From: Hydractinia symbiolongicarpus
Taxonomy: Eukaryota; Cnidaria; Hydrozoa; Anthoathecata; Hydractiniidae
NCBI RefSeq assembly: GCF_029227915.1
Contig: NC_079886.1
Span: forward strand, 28,188,501 to 28,252,500
Direction: 5' to 3'
DNA: 64,000 nucleotides
A program made the translations under genes and the position numbers. Positions 61,442-64,000 of this stretch are shown here, in pieces. Position 1 is the first letter of the stretch. Every line of letters begins with the position of its first letter. Under the pieces are notes generated by a model. That model did no database searches. It saw only the letters and a list, made by a program, of their open reading frames with translations, and was not told the DNA's origin.

Positions 61442-64000
61442 TGATGAGACGCTGAATAAAAGGAGTTTAATCGCCGGCAAACGAAAACCCGCGATTTCCC
61501 GTAAATCCCGGACTCGGCCCGTATAGTCAAAAGTATACAAAGAAAGTACCCAGGGAGTAAACTCATTTCCCGAACGATTTTTTAAATTATTTTTTTACCA
61601 CTAAGACGCATGAGACTTGTAGTTTTCAAAAATGATTTCATTTTTGATGAGACGCTGAATAAAAGGAGTTTAATCGCCGGCAAACGAAAACCTGCGATTT
61701 CCCGTATATCCCGGACTCGGCCGGTATAGTCGAATGTACACAAAGAAAGTACCCAGGGAGTAAACTCATTTTCCGAACGATTTTTTAAATTATTTTTTCA
61801 CTACTAAAACGCATGAGACTTGTAGTTTTCAAAAATGATTTCATTTTTGATGAGACGCTGAATAAAAAGAGTTTAATCGCCGGCAAACGAAAACCCGGGA
61901 GTTTCCGTAAATCCCGGGCTTGACCCGTATAGTCAAATGTATAGAAAGAAAGTAAACTGGGAGTAAACTTATTTCCCGAACGATTTTTTAAATAAATTTT
62001 TTACCACTAAAACGCATAAGACTTGTAAATTTCAAAAACGATTTCATTCTTGATGAGACGCTGAATAAAAGGAGTTTAATCGCCGGCAAACGAAAACCCA
62101 CGCTTTCCCGTATATCCCGGACTCGGCCCGTATAGTCGAATGTATACAAAGAAAGTACCCAGGGAGTAAACTCATTTTCCGAACGATTTTTTAAATTATT
62201 TTTTCACTACTAAAACGCATGAGACTTGTAGTTTTCAAAAATGATTTCATTTTTGATGAGACGCTGAATAAAAAGAGTTTAATCGCCGGCAAACGAAAAC
62301 CCGGGAGTTCCCGTAAATCCCGGGCTTGACCCGTATAGTCAAATGTATAGAAAGAAAGTAAACTGGGAGTAAACTCATTTCCCGAACGATTTTTTAAATT
62401 AATTTTTTACCACTAAAACGCATAAGACTTGTAAATTTCAAAAACGATTTCATTCTTGATGAGACGCTGAATAAAAGGAGTTTAATCTCCGGCAAACGAA
62501 AACCCGCGATTTCCCGTAAATCCCAGACTCGGCCCGTATAGTCAAAAGTATACAAAGAAAGTACGCAGGGAGTAAACTCATTTCCCGAACGATTCTTTAA
62601 ATTATTTTTCACCACTAAAACGCATGAGACTTGTAGTTTTCAAAACTGATTTCATTTTTGATGAGACGCTGAATAAAAGGAGTTTAATCGCCGGCAAACG
62701 AAAACCCGCGCTTTCCCGTATATCCCGGACTCGGCCCGTATAGTCGAATGTATACAAAGAAAGTACCCAGGGAGTAAACTCATTTTCCGAACTATTTTTT
62801 AAATTATTTTTTCACCACTAAAACGCATGAGACTTGTAGTTTTCAAAAATGATTTCATTTGTGATGAGACGCTGAATAAAAGGAGTTTAATCGCCGTCAA
62901 ACGAAAACCCGGGAGTTCCCGTAAATCCCGGGTTTGACCCGCATAGTCGAATGTATAGAAAGAAAGTAAACTGGGAGTAAACTCATTTCCCGAACGATTT
63001 TTTAAATTATTTTTTTACCACTAAGACGCATGAGACTTGTAGTTTTCAAAAATGATTTCATTTTTGATGAGACGCTGAATAAAGGGAGTTTAATCGCCGG
63101 CAAACGAAAACCCGCGATTTCCCGTAAATCCCGGACTCGGCCCGTATAGTCAAAAGTATACCAAGAAAGTACCCAGGGATTAAACTCATTTCCCAAACGA
63201 TTCTTTAAATTATTTTTTCAACACTAAAACGCATGAGACTTGTAGTTTTCAAAAATGATTTCATTTTTGATGCAACGCTGAATAAAAGGAGTTTAATCGC
63301 CGGCAAACGAAAACCCGCGCTTTCCCGTATATTCCGGACTCGGCCCGTATAGTCGAATGTATAGAAAGAAAGTAAACTGGGAGTAAAGTCATTTCCCGAA
63401 CGATTTTTTAAAATAATTTTTTACCACTAAAACGCATAAGACTTGTAGTTTTCAAAAACGATTTCATTCTTGATGAGACGCTGAATAAAAGGAGTTTAAT
63501 CTCCGGCAAACGAAAACCCGCGATTTCCGTAAATCCCAGACTCGGCCCGTATAGTCAAATGTATACAAATAAAGTACGCAGGGAGTAAACTCATTTCCCG
63601 AACGATTCTTTAAATTATTTTTCACCACTAAAACGCATAAGACTTGTAGTTTTCAAAAATGATTTCATTTTTGATGAGACGCTGAATAAAAGAAGTTTAA
63701 TCGCCGGCAAACGAAAACCCGCGATTTCCCGTAAATCCCGGGTTTGACCCGCATAGTCGAATGTATAGAAAGAAAGTAAACTGGGAGTAAACTCATTTCC
63801 CGAACGATTTTTTAAATTATTTTTTTACCACTAAGACGCATGAGACTTGTAGTTTTCAAAAATGATTTCATTTTCGATGAGACGCTGAATAAAGGGAGTT
63901 TAATCGCCGGCAAACGAAAACCCGCGATTTCCCGTAAATCCCGGACTCGGCCCGTATAGTCAAAAGTATACCAAGAAAGTACCCAGGGATTAAACTCATT
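61442..64000 (+). repeat. Array tail with 5-mer and 4-mer repeats and hybrids
   Basis: The five monomers before about 61.4 kb recur once more at a 1015-bp offset (61037 and 62052), carrying GTAAATTTCAAAAACG and AAACTTATTTCCCG. Monomers then run F (62458), E (62660), D (62863, GCCGTCAAACG), C (63066), an E/D hybrid (63269, with GATGCAACG), F (63472), a B/D hybrid (63673) and C (63876). The C monomers at 63066 and 63876 share GTATACCAAG and CAGGGATTAAAC, giving an 810-bp 4-mer. The window stops inside a monomer, so the array continues. Confidence 0.8.

Larger units (their letters stand above)
47..64000 (+). repeat. Satellite array, ~203-bp monomer, ~316 head-to-tail copies
   Basis: GATGAG (or a one-base variant) recurs at 51, 254, 457, 660, 863, 1066 and so on, at 203-bp steps with occasional 201-202, to the window end. 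Each monomer has the same order of landmarks: GATGAGACGCTGAATAAAAG, GCCGGCAAACGAAAACC, a variable G+C-rich core, GTATACAAAGAAAGTA, AAACTCATTTCCCGAACGAT, T/A runs, ACGCATGAGACTTGTAG, then CAAAAATGATTTCATTTTT. All copies are in one orientation and no foreign insertion was seen. My consensus of 203 bases has about 79 G+C. The open frames of about 65-75 codons all lie on the minus strand and recur once per monomer, so they are by-products of periodicity rather than genes. The right edge of the array is beyond the window. Confidence 0.98.

Noticed and set aside
47-64000. CRISPR-like array of direct repeats
   Set aside because: The units are 203 bp with no short conserved repeat alternating with unique spacers. 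Between-copy differences are satellite variants, and no cas genes are present.
47-64000. A canonical 17-bp CENP-B box
   Set aside because: No match to the full spacing TTCG-NNNN-A-NN-CGGG was found on either strand. Only the version one base shorter occurs, and it is reported as a weak lead.
47-64000. tRNA, 5S rRNA or other RNA gene tandem array
   Set aside because: No cloverleaf-capable segment, and no A-box/B-box pair or 5S-like core, was recognised in the monomer. The 203-bp period alone is not evidence for an RNA gene.

Overview
The window is one uninterrupted satellite DNA array. Apart from about 46 bases at the left edge, all 64 kb consists of head-to-tail copies of a monomer of about 203 bp, roughly 316 copies, all in the same orientation. 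I found no protein gene, RNA gene, CRISPR array, transposon or inverted segment. This is a eukaryotic tandem-repeat landscape of the centromeric or pericentromeric kind; a subtelomeric or other heterochromatic site is also possible. The species cannot be named from the sequence. My hand-written consensus monomer is about 39% G+C and carries about 14 CpG sites, nearly twice the number expected from composition. That argues against a heavily methylated, CpG-depleted genome such as a typical vertebrate or plant.

I start each monomer at its conserved GATGAG. The first 125-130 bases are G+C-rich and the last 70-75 are A/T-rich. Most variation sits at about monomer positions 40-120 and falls into linked classes. 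A: AACCGGCCGG core. B: GGGCTTGGCC. C: GGACTCGGCC followed by GTCAAAAG. D: CCCGGGAGTT with a TATAGAAAG tail. E: GCTTTCCCGTATATCC. F: CAGACTCGG with an ACGCAGGG tail. G: CCCCTAAATCCCGG. H: a 174-bp deletion form.

Layout: (1) 1-46, non-satellite flank. (2) 47-5527, diverged edge zone with short 2-, 4- and 5-monomer periodicities. (3) 5528-15845, a higher-order repeat (HOR) domain with the 174-bp monomers, units of 12 or 13 monomers (2377 or 2580 bp) and an older 986-bp 5-mer. (4) 15846-21090, transition followed by a 7-mer, 4-mer, 2-mer series. (5) 21091-33249, a HOR family with variant units of 15, 14, 8 and 13 monomers. (6) 33250-34668, transition. (7) 34669-40140, three near-identical 1824-bp 9-mers. 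(8) 40141-47034, a 12-mer step and then two 11-mers of about 2.23 kb. (9) 45208-61441, two near-identical 8117-bp 40-mers. (10) 61442-64000, a tail of 5-mer and 4-mer repeats with hybrid monomers, still inside the array at the window end.

No genes act together here. The biology is concerted evolution: unequal exchange and conversion between monomers have created, duplicated and trimmed HOR units in separate neighbouring domains. The most interesting leads are the sharp left array edge, the 8.1-kb 40-mer, the domain-restricted short monomer, visible hybrid monomers at exchange points, and a CENP-B-box-like motif present in some monomer classes and absent from others. Monomer starts and periods were counted by hand; no alignment or database search was run.
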